A DNA stretch of 64,000 nucleotides, taken from assembly GCA_016716765.1 (NCBI GenBank), contig JADJVA010000006.1:408528-472527 (forward strand), in the 5' to 3' direction. The translations under genes and the position numbers were made by a program. The notes under the pieces are model-generated. The model had not been told where the DNA came from, did no database searches, and saw only the letters and a program-made list of their open reading frames with translations. The DNA is from Bdellovibrionales bacterium. Its GTDB lineage: Bacteria; Bdellovibrionota; Bdellovibrionia; Bdellovibrionales; UBA1609. Shown in pieces: positions 54,695-63,852 of the stretch (positions are counted from its first letter, which is position 1; each line of letters starts with the position of its first letter).

Positions 54695-55543
54695 CTAAAC
54701 GGAGACTTCAAAATCTCTGAGCACTTTCGTTAGAGATGTCTTCTTGTCTGTTGATTCGGAACGTTGCCCTATTATCAATGCGGCAGGAACTCCAAATTGG
54801 CCAGCTGGAAATTCCTTCATGGTCGTTCCTGGAATGACAACAGAATTTTTGGGCACTCTTCCTTTGGTGATCTTTGGATTCTTTTCGGTCACGTCGATGA
54901 TTTTCGTAGAGGCTGTGATAGTCACTCCCGCACCCAGAACGGCTCCCTCTTCAATGACAGCTCCTTCAACAATAATGCAGCGGCTGCCCACAAACACGTT
55001 ATCCTCTATGATGACGGGATTAGCTTGGATCGGCTCCAAGACTCCGCCTATACCAACTCCACCAGAGAGGTGTACATTGGCTCCGATTTGTGCGCAGGAG
55101 CCAACCGTCGCCCAAGTATCTATCATCGTTCCTGGACCAACCCAGGCTCCGATATTCACGTAAGAGGGCATGAGTATGGCGCCAGGGCTGACAAAAGATC
55201 CCTTTCGAACGAGAGCATGAGGAACAACTCTGACGCCCTCAGTCCCCCGCCATTTTTTTAATGGTATCTTGTCCACAAAACTGAATTCGCCAAGTTCAAT
55301 CAATTTCATTTTATTGATTTTAAAATACAGCAAAATGGCTTGCTTGAGCCACTGTTGAGTCACCCACTCAGAACCTTGTTTTGTGCAAATTCTCTGATCG
55401 CCCGAATCGAGGCCATCGATTGCATATTGGATCGCATCTACGACATCCTTTTCGATGTCCTCATTTGTTTTGATAGATCCCAATTCATCAAAGGCCAATT
55501 GAATGAGTTCTTTTGCATGTTCTGTTTGACTGTCCCTGTTCAT
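54695..55543 (-). CDS. dapD: Tetrahydrodipicolinate N-succinyltransferase DapD
   Basis: The ATG at 55543 (MNRDSQTEH) is preceded by AAGGAATT; an open frame continues upstream to 55624 without a better site. The protein is about 282 residues with a helical N-terminal domain and a left-handed beta-helix of hexapeptide repeats (VRKGSFVSPGAILMPSYVNIGAWVGPGTMIDTWATVGSCAQIG), and the C-terminal SVVIPGTTMKEFPAGQF. It succinylates tetrahydrodipicolinate in the diaminopimelate/lysine pathway. lysC, lysA and murI lie nearby. Confidence 0.93.
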   Translation of the reverse strand: MNRDSQTEHAKELIQLAFDELGSIKTNEDIEKDVVDAIQYAIDGLDSGDQRICTKQGSEWVTQQWLKQAILLYFKINKMKLIELGEFSFVDKIPLKKWRGTEGVRVVPHALVRKGSFVSPGAILMPSYVNIGAWVGPGTMIDTWATVGSCAQIGANVHLSGGVGIGGVLEPIQANPVIIEDNVFVGSRCIIVEGAVIEEGAVLGAGVTITASTKIIDVTEKNPKITKGRVPKNSVVIPGTTMKEFPAGQFGVPAALIIGQRSESTDKKTSLTKVLRDFEVSV

Positions 55544-55683
55544 GAAATAATTCCTTGTTAGCCGTCGAAGCGCATTGAAAAATGCCTTTCTAAAATTTTC
55601 ATCATACCTACCAGAGATCAGCATCGATTAAAATACTAAATATAATAAATAAAGATTTGGAGGAGTCGCAGGAGTTTGGAATA

Positions 55684-56334
55684 TCAAACTTCGAGAACCT
55701 TGAGTCCTTCCAGAATGGCGGGGACGTGAATCTGCACTACGCTCTTATGGTTGAGTCCGCGTTCTATCTCGTAGGTGAGTGTTGGCATATTGCGTTCTAG
55801 GCCACAATAGGTGCCGAGGCAACCTGGAGTTGGGTAGCCAATGCTATCTTGAATTTCGTAACCTGTCAGTCGAGAGATGACTTCGGCTATATTCCTGCAA
55901 TCTCCGTTTACGTTGAGCATTGGCTTCCAGGAATGCAGGCTGAGAATGAAAACGGGTTGGTTCCTCTCGATCCATCCAGTGAGCGCTTGGTTCTCGAGTT
56001 CGCTGTTTGCGGCGTTCCCGGGAAAATAGCGGGGATTTTCAACGGCAGCTGTCCAGTCTTGAGTGGGGAGATTGCGATTGAGATCGACCCCATTGGAATT
56101 TTGCCGTTGACCACTGAGAATACCGTCGACATTAAACAAAGGCACAATGGTGAGCCGCAGGCATGGCACTGAGCCTTTGGCGAGTCTTCCGAGGAGAGCC
56201 GAGGCAGCAACGGTTCCTTCGCTTTCGTCGCCGTGCACGCCCCCTAAAATCAACACATTCGGGCCTCCTTGGCCAACTTGATATCCGATAATTGGCAGAT
56301 TCAATTCCGATTGACCAAATATAAAACTTTTCAC
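55684..56334 (-). CDS. M14-family zinc peptidase, MpaA-like murein peptide amidase
   Basis: The protein is 216 residues. Zinc ligands: HGDE in GGVHGDESEGT, the later His in ILSLHSWKP; substrate-binding Arg in NGVDLNRNLP; catalytic Glu in LTYEIERGL. The size and motif spacing match MpaA and related amidases that release diaminopimelate from murein peptides. The neighbourhood of DAP synthesis genes supports a role in cell-wall turnover or recycling. It lies divergently beside lysC, with 31 bases between. Confidence 0.8.
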   Translation of the reverse strand: MKSFIFGQSELNLPIIGYQVGQGGPNVLILGGVHGDESEGTVAASALLGRLAKGSVPCLRLTIVPLFNVDGILSGQRQNSNGVDLNRNLPTQDWTAAVENPRYFPGNAANSELENQALTGWIERNQPVFILSLHSWKPMLNVNGDCRNIAEVISRLTGYEIQDSIGYPTPGCLGTYCGLERNMPTLTYEIERGLNHKSVVQIHVPAILEGLKVLEV

Positions 56335-56365
56335 TTCTAGTTTCCTCGTGATAGGTTAGGGGCCC

Positions 56366-57595
56366 ATGAAAACTCACTCATCCATTATGGTCAAGAAGTT
56401 CGGTGGCACCTCAGTTGGCTCAATTGAAAGAATTGAGGCAGTTGCAGACCGTGTGTTAGCTGATATGAAGGCTGGACAAAAGCCAATTGTGGTCGCAAGT
56501 GCTATGTCGGGAGAAACCAACAGGCTGGTTAAGTTGGCCAACGACATTGATCCCTCTTATCGGGGGCCAGCCTATGACATGCTCGTTTCTTCGGGGGAGC
56601 AGGTTTCTATTGCGCTGCTTGCAATTGCATTGAAGAAGCGAGGTGCCAAAGCCGCGCCTTTGCTTGCGCACCAACTGGGGATACAAACGGACTCTATTTT
56701 TTCAAAGGCCCGTATCACGAATGTGGATGGTCAAAAGCTTCTTGGTTTGTTGGAATCCTCAGTCGTTCCGATTGTCGCCGGTTTTCAGGGCGTTACAGTA
56801 GGACATCAAATAACTACATTAGGTAGAGGCGGGGGAGATACGACGGCCTTGGCTCTTGCGGCAGCTGTTGGTTTGGATGTCTGTGAAATCTATACAGATG
56901 TTCCGGCTATATTTACTGCTGATCCGCGTTTGGTGCCGATGGCTCGCGAAATAGACGTGTTGAGTTTTGAAGAAATGATGGAAATGGCTACTTTGGGCTC
57001 TAAAGTTTTGCATTTTCGAAGCGTTGAAATAGCGGCCAAATATAATGTGAAAATCCACCTGAGGTCTGCTTTTGAAGCTCGAGAGGGGACCTGGGTGGTG
57101 CCAGAAGGAGAGAAAATGGAAACTCCAGTTGTATCTTCAATAACTCACGATGCCTCTGTGGTCGTATTAAAGCTTTTTCCGGTTCCGTTTGGAGCAAAGT
57201 TTTTGGCAGATCTTTTTGAAAAGCTCGCAGAAAGAGGAGTCGTGGTCGATATCATCACTCAGAGTCAAAATGAAGAGGGGCAAAGAGTTGCATTTTCAGT
57301 TCCCGAAGATGATTTGAACATGGCGCTGGAAGTGGTGGTGTCTGTCGTCGGTCCTAAAACTCAAGTGGTTCCTATGAGAGGAATGGCCAAGCTTTCGGCT
57401 GTTGGAGTGGGTATGGCGAATCATCCTGGCGTGGCCTCAAGGTATTTTCGAATTCTTGATAAAGTGAATGTACCTGTTCATCTTGTAACGACTTCTGACA
57501 TTAAAATCAGTGCTGTCATTGAGCGGGAGAAGTTGGGAGAAGCCGCTAGGGCCTTGCATACTGAATTTGGTTTGGACCGCGAGGCGAGTGTTTGA
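56366..57595 (+). CDS. lysC: Aspartate kinase
   Basis: The protein is 409 residues. Kinase motifs: VKKFGGTSVGS, VASAMSGETNRL, VSSGEQVSIALLA, TTLGRGGGDTTALALAAA, then EIYTDVPAIFTADPR. Two ACT regulatory domains follow (about residues 265-400), with SAVGVGMANHPGVASRYF and the terminal VTTSDIKISAVIE. It makes aspartyl phosphate, the first step to lysine, threonine and methionine; the ACT domains imply feedback control by lysine and/or threonine. Confidence 0.95.
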   Translation: MKTHSSIMVKKFGGTSVGSIERIEAVADRVLADMKAGQKPIVVASAMSGETNRLVKLANDIDPSYRGPAYDMLVSSGEQVSIALLAIALKKRGAKAAPLLAHQLGIQTDSIFSKARITNVDGQKLLGLLESSVVPIVAGFQGVTVGHQITTLGRGGGDTTALALAAAVGLDVCEIYTDVPAIFTADPRLVPMAREIDVLSFEEMMEMATLGSKVLHFRSVEIAAKYNVKIHLRSAFEAREGTWVVPEGEKMETPVVSSITHDASVVVLKLFPVPFGAKFLADLFEKLAERGVVVDIITQSQNEEGQRVAFSVPEDDLNMALEVVVSVVGPKTQVVPMRGMAKLSAVGVGMANHPGVASRYFRILDKVNVPVHLVTTSDIKISAVIEREKLGEAARALHTEFGLDREASV

Positions 57596-57620
57596 AGGGG
57601 AAGAATCGCTAAGGAGAGGG

Positions 57621-58843
57621 ATGGACTTTTTTTATCGTAACAACGAGCTTGGTTTTCTATCAGGAAAAGTTTTTTTTTCGCTAAATGATATTGCTTCCAG
57701 AGCAAAGCGACCGGTGTATGTCTATCATTTAGATTCTATCCTTCAGCGCTATCAGCGTTTCGTTGATGCCTTTCAGGGGGAAGTGCTCGTATGTTATGCC
57801 GTCAAAGCGAACTCACATCCTGTTTTGTTAAGGGTATTGGCTCAAAAAGGGGCTGGCGCTGATGTTGTTTCTGGAGGCGAAATAAAGTTGGCTCTGTCCT
57901 GCGGGTTCCCTGGGAGTCGAATGGTTTTTTCCGGAGTCGGAAAAGAAAAATACGAAATTCAATTGGCCCTTGAAAATAGAATCAAGCAGATCAACGTTGA
58001 GAGTCCCTCAGAATTGAGGCGAATCGGACAGGTCGCACGGTCAATGGGACTTCAGGCCAATGTGGCCTTCCGATTGAATCCTGATGTGAATCCGGACACT
58101 CATCCCTATATTCGAACAGGATTTAGGGAAAACAAATTTGGAATGGATGAAAGTTTTATCTTGGAATTAAAGAAAATTTTGAACGAGTACTCTCGAGAAC
58201 TGAAGCTCGTAGGGCTTAGTTTGCACATAGGGTCTCAGATTCGTGACTTAGGCCCTATCGAAGAGGCCGTGCGAAAATCTTTGCCATTGTTTAAATCATT
58301 GCGTGAGTCCGGTCATCCTCTAAATGGTTTTGATGTGGGCGGAGGATTGGGTATTGATTATCATCAAGACAATGAGAGCTCAGAAATTGAAAATGTGAAG
58401 GTCTATGCTCAAACAATGAGAGGCCTTTTGAAACCCCTCGGGTGTGAAGTGCTCTGCGAGCCCGGAAGGATTTTAGTTGCCGGTGCAGGGGTGTTGTTGA
58501 CAGAAGTGCAGTATATCAAGGAAACGCCCTATAAGCGCTTTGCTATTGTCAACACGGGGATGCATCACTTGCTGCGTCCCGCTCTTTATGAAGCCTATCA
58601 CCGAATCCTTCCTCTCAAGGAGGGCAGGGTCCAAAGGGAAGAAATAAAAACTTACGATGTCGTAGGTCCCATCTGCGAATCAGCTGACGTGATAGGCTTC
58701 GAAAGGGAGTTGCCGGAGCTGAAAGAAGGCGACTATTTGGCTAATATGGATACGGGGCCTATGGAGCGGTGATGGCTTCCCACTATAACAGCCATGAGCT
58801 TCCCCTTGAATGGGTCTATCATAACGGTGAGGAGCTTCATTGA
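57621..58843 (+). CDS. lysA: Diaminopimelate decarboxylase (frame broken near the 3' end)
   Basis: AAGGAGAGGG precedes the ATG at 57621, 25 bases after lysC. PLP enzyme motifs: YAVKANSHPV (Schiff-base Lys), FDVGGGLGIDY, CEPGRILVA and the catalytic-Cys block PICESADVIG. The given frame stops at 58772 after MDTGPMER. One extra G in the GGGG at 58755-58758 restores the family ending DTGAYGAVMASHYNS and runs to TGA 58841-58843, overlapping the next ATG. It converts meso-DAP to lysine. Probably functional if the missing G is a base-call error. Confidence 0.92.
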
Positions 58844-59427
58844 TGAGGACCTTTTTAGGTATTTTTGGTCGTGGCTTGGTGGCTTTGCTGCCAACTTTTT
58901 TGTCGGTCTATATTTTAATTCGTTTTTTTCAATGGGCAGATAACATCATTCATGGTCTATTGGCTCTGCTTCTTCCGGACAGTTTTTACATTCCCGGTAT
59001 GGGGATTGTCTTTGGAGTTTTATTTATATTTATCCTGGGCCTTTCCCTTTCTCATTATTTGGGAACAAAGCTCATCAATTACTTGATCGTCTTTTTCGTC
59101 AGGTCCCATTGGTAAAGAGCATTTACATCGCCATTCAAGATCTGACGGATTATTTCTCTCCGGAAAAGGCGCAGGTGGAGATGGACAAGTCGTTGCGGTG
59201 AAGTGGCCCGACTCGGGCGCTCAAGCAATAGGATTGGTGACACGGAGTGATTTGTCGGGGCTTCCAAATGGTTTGGACAGAGAGGGCAGAGTGGCTGTTT
59301 TTTTCCCGATGAGTTACCAGATGGGGGGCTTTACCCTATTTCTTCCCAAGACTTGGCTAACTCCGCTTGATATGAAGGTAGAGACGGTCATGCGTTCAGC
59401 GCTCACGGGTTGGATAAAAAGAAGTAG
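58843..59427 (+). CDS. DUF502 family membrane protein (several frame breaks)
   Basis: ATG overlaps the lysA stop. Two membrane segments (LGIFGRGLVALLPTFLSVYILIRFF and GIVFGVLFIFILGLSLSHYLG) and a following conserved region are typical of DUF502: VPLVKSIYIAIQDLTDYFSPEK, then VVAVKWPDSGAQAIGLVTR and VFFPMSYQMGGFTLFLPKTWLTPLDM. The regions are in different frames; a missing G near 59103 and a missing G near 59190 join them, and one A added at 59415-59419 gives a stop at 59425-59427, one base from the convergent murI end. Function of the family is unclear. Confidence 0.75.
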
Positions 59428-59428
59428 C

Positions 59429-60288
59429 TTAAAAATTCCTTATTTGGTCGAGATTGGAAATGTCCGAAGCTGTGAGATTTACATGCGTGAATTTGGTGGC
59501 TTTAAATGGATGCAATATTTTTTCAGCTGTGAATTGAATGTGTTGGTCAAGATCGGTATTGAGTATCTCGATTTTTCCGGAGCCCGCGGGGTTCGCTTTC
59601 AGTTTGCCTTCGTTCATGTCGCTCATTATCTCGCGCTAATTGCCTTCCCAGAATCGACGAGAGTCACTCCGCCGCCCATAACCTTTGCAATGGATTCTTT
59701 CAAAATGGGGTAGTGAGTGCAGCCAAGAATGAGTGTGTCGATTCCCTGCGTAGCTATGGGGCTCAGATAGCGATGGATCACGAGATTGGTAAGGGGATCT
59801 TGAACCCATCCCTCTTCAACGAGAGGGACCAGAGCGGACAGGCTTGTTGAAATACTTTTGTGCGTGGATCGAGTTCATGAAGGGCGCGGACGTAAGCCCC
59901 TCGGTTGACAGTGGCTCTCATGGCAATGACGCCAATACTGAGAGTTTGTGAGATTTTATAGGCTGTACGCGCTCCCGGTCCGCCGACCTCGTAAAGAGTC
60001 ACTGCGATTTTTCTTTCGAGATCCAGCACGCTTGAGGCGGAGTTGCAAGCGACCACGATGTCTTTTACCTTGCAGCTCAAAAGAAACTGAATGTTTTGTT
60101 CCACGTAATGACGAATCGTCAGCGGCGATTTTGTTCCGTAAAGGAAGCCTTGCAGAGTCTCCCAAATAAAGGGAAATTTTCTTTAGGAAATCTTCAGCCA
60201 AAGACTTGAGCACAGTGAGGCCACCGACTCCAGAGTCAAAAACGGCAATTGGAAATTCAGCCCTATCAGAAGCTTCAAGAAACATCAT
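59429..60288 (-). CDS. murI: Glutamate racemase (several frame breaks)
   Basis: Motifs, spread over frames, are IAVFDSGVGGLTVLKSL (catalytic Asp), YLGDSARLP-YGTKSPLTIRHY, VVACNSASS (first catalytic Cys), DTLILGCTHYPILK (second Cys) and VTLVDSGKAIS. Restoring single bases near 60137 (extra T), 59845 (one G missing) and 59632 (one base missing) yields about 286 residues, normal for MurI. It supplies D-glutamate for peptidoglycan, consistent with the nearby DAP genes. Such an essential function argues that at least some breaks are sequencing errors. Confidence 0.85.
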
Positions 60289-60327
60289 TTGAGTTTACCT
60301 GATTTAGTCGCACAGGTCAGCACAAAG

Positions 60328-60355
60328 AAAAAAGCCTCCTCGGAGAGAGGAGGCT
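60328..60355 (-). terminator. Intrinsic terminator downstream of guaB
   Basis: On the minus strand, AGCCTCCTC and GAGGAGGCT form a nine-pair G/C-rich stem with a five-base loop, followed directly by six T. It lies 190 bases beyond the guaB stop and just before murI. Confidence 0.85.
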
Positions 60356-60543
60356 AAAACGAAAATGAGGCTATTGGACCAACGGACTGGACTCCAACAA
60401 CACCCCTTCAGAAAACACGGAACGGAATCAACAAAGGAAAAACGGCTAAGAAGAATAGATCAAAAAACCTCGCCAAATAAGCCTAGAAAAAGCAAAGTCA
60501 TTGGTCAAAGGCAGATTGATCTGACCGACGTCAGCGGTTGAAT

Positions 60544-61584
60544 TCAGTTCTTTAGTCCATGTGCTCTTGATTCGAAGTATCCCATGGGCGTCATCTCGAC
60601 AAATAGAGTTGGCCCGGATATCCTCGATGGCCAATGCGTTGATATATGACATGCCGCTTCTCAGTCCGCCAGATAACTCATTTTATAACATCTGAAATAT
60701 GGCCCTTTACGGGGACGAGGGTGGACTCCCTCAGGAGCCATTCCCTCCCGGGACTCCGCCTCTCCAGGAGGCTTGTGCGGATTTCGATGCCATGCCACGG
60801 TATTGTTTCATCCCATTGTGGATAGGTCCTGGAGACTCAATTGTTCCAGAAAGAAGAGAGCCGAGCATAACAGCATCCGCCCCTGCAGCAAGGGCCTTGA
60901 AAATATCGCCGGAGGGACCTGATTCCTCCATCTGCGATGACAGGGACTCCTTTTGGTCTGGCAACAGGCGCAAAAGAAATCGCCGTGAGCTGCGGAACGC
61001 CGCATCCGGTAATGATTCGAGTTGTGCACATGGAACCGGGGCCTATGCCCACCTTGATCGCTGGGCGCCAGCTTCTATGAGATCCTCCGTGCTTTTTGGA
61101 GTGGCGACGTTGCCTGCGATCAACTGGATGGAGGAAACTCGGTTTTTAGCCAAACAAGAGTTTCAATCATGGCAACAGAATGTCCATGGGCTATATCGAT
61201 AGTGAGAATGTTGACTCCTAAGGTCCACCAAGGCCTTGGCGCGATCCTTAAAGTCATCGTTGACCCCAATGGACGCGGCAATGTCTCTCGCTCCTGAAGC
61301 CTTGATTTTTGCAACTTGTTCAACTTGTTCACAGATCGACATAAATCGATGAAGAATACCGATCGCTCCGAGTTGGTTCATTCCAATTGCCATCTCGTGT
61401 TCGATTACCGTGTCCATGTTGGCGCTAATAAAAGGTTTTCAATACTTGTTTCCCGAGTCAGTCGGGTTTTAGATCAGGGCTTCGTCAGGATCGTACATCG
61501 GATTGTTAGGGACAATGAGGACATCGTCAAAGTGTAGGCCTTGCCTCTGCCAGTCAGGGCTTTCCAGTCAAACATAAGTTCCAT
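60544..61584 (-). CDS. guaB: IMP dehydrogenase, CBS-less form (many frame breaks)
   Basis: AAGGAG precedes the ATG at 61584. Pieces in different frames give MELMFDWKALT, FDDVLIVPNNPMYDPDEAL, SANMDTVIEHEMAIGMNQLGAIGILHRF, VNILTIDIAHGHS, GIGPGSMCTTRIITGCGVPQ (catalytic Cys loop), VPVIADGGIR, GDIFKALAAGADAVMLGSLLSG, YRGMASKSAQ and LRSGMSYINA, ending in VEMTPMGYFESRAHGLKN. That is a complete IMPDH barrel without CBS domains. At least six single-base corrections are needed. It oxidises IMP to XMP for guanine nucleotide synthesis. Confidence 0.85.
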
Positions 61585-61667
61585 GTCGGGGACTCCTTAT
61601 CAGGTAGTTTGTTGTTGAGATATTTTTTTGACTTTTTATCTGGAGAGAAAAGATGAAATAAAAACGG

Positions 61668-61696
61668 AATAAAGTAGCTCGTGACGAGAAAGTCAA
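61668..61696 (-). promoter_or_regulatory. Likely sigma-70-type promoter of guaB
   Basis: On the minus strand TTGACT, a 17-base spacer and TTTATT (four of six matches to TATAAT) lie about 85 bases ahead of the guaB ATG. Confidence 0.35.
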
Positions 61697-61723
61697 TCCT
61701 CACGTGAGGAACTGAAAAACAGG

Positions 61724-61885
61724 ATGGGCCAACCATGGGAATATTTTGCTATTCATTTTGAAGAAGTTCTGCAGAGAAGCTTGCCACAAGTAGGGGCCGT
61801 TAGAATCCAAAAGACTCCTTTGGTGAGATCGTTTGATTTAGCGTTGAGTCCCACCTCACCATTTTATATACTCGGGGTCAAATAG
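61724..61885 (+). CDS. Possible small protein or gene fragment (53 residues)
   Basis: ATG preceded by AGG; product MGQPWEYFAIHFEEVLQRS... to YILGVK. Sequence looks protein-like and may be the start of a decayed gene, since protein-like text (RNYFGPFLIGALVLPIIKPYRK) continues in other frames to about 62130. No family recognised. Confidence 0.25.
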   Translation: MGQPWEYFAIHFEEVLQRSLPQVGAVRIQKTPLVRSFDLALSPTSPFYILGVK

Positions 61886-62496
61886 AACGACGAAGGGCAG
61901 CGAAGAAGTAGCGAATTTGTTTGTACCATACACCGGGGACAAGAAACAAAATCACTCACATCAAATATGCCCAGTCATACGAAAGGCCCTCAACCAAGCA
62001 GGGGCCAGCTGTGTTGAGAAACTATTTTGGCCCATTCCTGATAGGGGCGCTGGTTCTGCCAATCATCAAGCCTTATCGGAAGGAGGAGGGTCAACACAAA
62101 CTCACTGTAATCGAAGTTATCAGCTGACCAAGTGGAGCAGTGATTTGCTCGACGCCCCCTCTCGAGGCAACCTTAATGCAAAAATCAAAATATTGATTCA
62201 ATAGTTCGGAGAGTATCCCACAAGGGAGAAGAACTCCGTACGAGGACTTGATGAGAAGTACATAGGATCTATTCGAGTGCAAAGGCCTCTTTGTCATGGG
62301 GGTATTCCTCCTGAAGGAGCGGATTTAGAGGATCACGGTTGACAATTGAGCCACCTAAATTTGGATTTGTCAAAAAAGCCTAATTTTGTTCAAATTTTGA
62401 GCTTTTCTCCTGGTTTTTCACCTTATTTTCGATTGACAGCGAAGCCTCAGACGTTCACTTTATTGAAGCGGCGAAATAAAGTTTGTAGTCAGTAAG
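61886..62496. other. Decayed region without an intact gene
   Basis: About 600 bases between the short open frame at 61.7 kb and the tRNA-like sequence. Only fragmentary open frames are seen, none with a ribosome site or a recognisable motif. Confidence 0.4.
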
Positions 62497-62590
62497 GCCC
62501 CGGTGGCAAAATAGAGTAGAACGCACAGGACTTGGAAATCCTGAGTTAGAGTTATACCGACGTACCAGTTCAAGTCTGGCCGGGGCACCA
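62497..62590 (+). tRNA. Degenerate tRNA-Leu-like gene
   Basis: Acceptor GCCCCGG pairs with CCGGGGC and CCA is encoded (62588-62590). The D-arm resembles leucine tRNA (TGGCAAAATAGAGTAGAACGC) but has two extra A. The anticodon stem CAGGA/TCCTG closes an eight-base loop CTTGGAAA instead of seven, so no normal anticodon can be assigned. The variable arm is long, and the T-arm stem is one pair short. It is a class II tRNA pseudogene or is damaged by sequencing errors. Confidence 0.7.
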
Positions 62591-62732
62591 CGGTTGCTTT
62601 AATGATCAGAGGATTTGCTCACGCTTAGCGGGTTTCCATCACGATCTTGTGCATCAGCTTAATTTGCCTTTAGAGATTGATGTAGTGGAAGACTTTGAAT
62701 TGTCATCAAGCCAATGCCTTTGGGGAAGAAAC

Positions 62733-63189
62733 TCATTGCAGGGAAAAACAATTGGTTCCTAATTGTCCAGAGTCACCATTCCTGTGGGGCCTCCGAATTT
62801 TAGTAGATCCTGCTTCAACCCAAGAGGCTTTATCGCTATAAAAACATGTGCCTTCGGTTGTTCATCCATCTCCTCATGAATGGTGGCACGAGTGAAATGA
62901 ACCTCTCCTTCCATCGCTTAGCTCTAAAAAACAGCTGACTTCCACAAATTTTACAAAATTGCCTTTCTGATTCGTGAGTATTTAAAGGATGTCAAATATT
63001 CACCGCCGTGAGTAAGTTTGAATTGTTCTGAATTTACTCCTCCCCATGTGACAAATGCAGCAGCATTTGCTCGACGACTTTATATTGGCGTACAGTGATC
63101 GTGAACCACAAAATTTTATGGGAGTTTTCAATTTCTTATGTTATAGATTTGCAAAGGCAAGAACCGTGATATTTCTTTTCCTTGAACAT
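62733..63189 (-). pseudogene. GFA-family (glutathione-dependent formaldehyde-activating enzyme/CENP-V) pseudogene
   Basis: Minus-strand frames give KYHGSCLCKSIT, then after a TAA EIENSHKILWF, DHCTPI, a second TAA, ANAAAFVTWGGVNSEQFKLTHGGEY, ERQFCKICGSQLFF, EGEVHFTRATIHEEM and YSDKASWVEAG. These are the zinc-binding CxC, CxxC-like and FCxxCGS motifs of the GFA fold in correct order over a normal length of about 150 codons. In-frame TAA codons at two places and at least three frame changes make it a clear pseudogene. Confidence 0.75.
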
Positions 63190-63573
63190 GGTGCTGCCTC
63201 CAGATTTTTCTGGCAATTTACAGGACTTCCAATTTGAAGTCTCTACGTTGCTAAAACCAAATCCCTTTTTCGAATTGGATTTTATTGCAGTTGAGCCTTT
63301 GATAACCTTTTCTTAAGCTTTCGAGAGGTAACGGTCCGTGAATATATGAAACCATGTTTTAAGGCGCGCTCGGCAAAGAAATTGCATTTCAAGGGTGGTG
63401 AATTCTTGATACCGCAAAAACAAAAATCCCTGGCCATCAATGCGCAGGAAGTTCAAGGTTTGGGATTTTAGTAAGCGAATTGACCGCCATCCTGGTCACT
63501 TATTAAAGTCAAATTAAGTTTCCCTGATCAGACACGGGAGAAATAAATGAAGTTACCAGCGGAGCCAACCGCC
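63190..63573. other. Intergenic, no recognisable gene
   Basis: About 380 bases with only short fragmentary frames. Part may be the eroded middle of the IS transposase whose end follows, but I cannot align it. Confidence 0.4.
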
Positions 63574-63852
63574 GCAAGAAAATTACTCAAGTGGCTCAAT
63601 ACACTGCCCAGGTGAAACCTCTTTTTATCGAAAAGGACTCTCCTTGGGAGAATGGATACGTAGAGTCATTTGACGGCAAAATGCGATATCAACTTCTTGA
63701 CGGCGAAAGTTTTCTACGCTCTCTTCGAGGCCCAAGTGGTCATCGAGAGATGGAGACGACACTACAATGAGGTCAGGCCTCACTCATCACTGGCTGAAAG
63801 CCACCCAAAACACCCCAAGCAGAAGGAGGCAAACATTGGGCTTGTCAGCTAA
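63574..63852 (+). pseudogene. IS407-type transposase OrfB, C-terminal remnant
   Basis: ARKLLKWLNTLPR then, after a one-base gap in GG, VKPLFIEKDSPWENGYVESFDGKMRYQLL contains the catalytic Glu block (NGYVESFDGK). FYALFEAQVVIERWRRHYNEVRPHSSL is the typical end of IS407-type OrfB, ending at TAA 63850-63852. The upstream catalytic Asp regions are not present. Confidence 0.8.

Noticed and set aside
54744..55261. Two overlapping plus-strand frames of 139 and 165 residues
   Set aside because: Both lie antisense to dapD, whose hexapeptide repeats are unmistakable.
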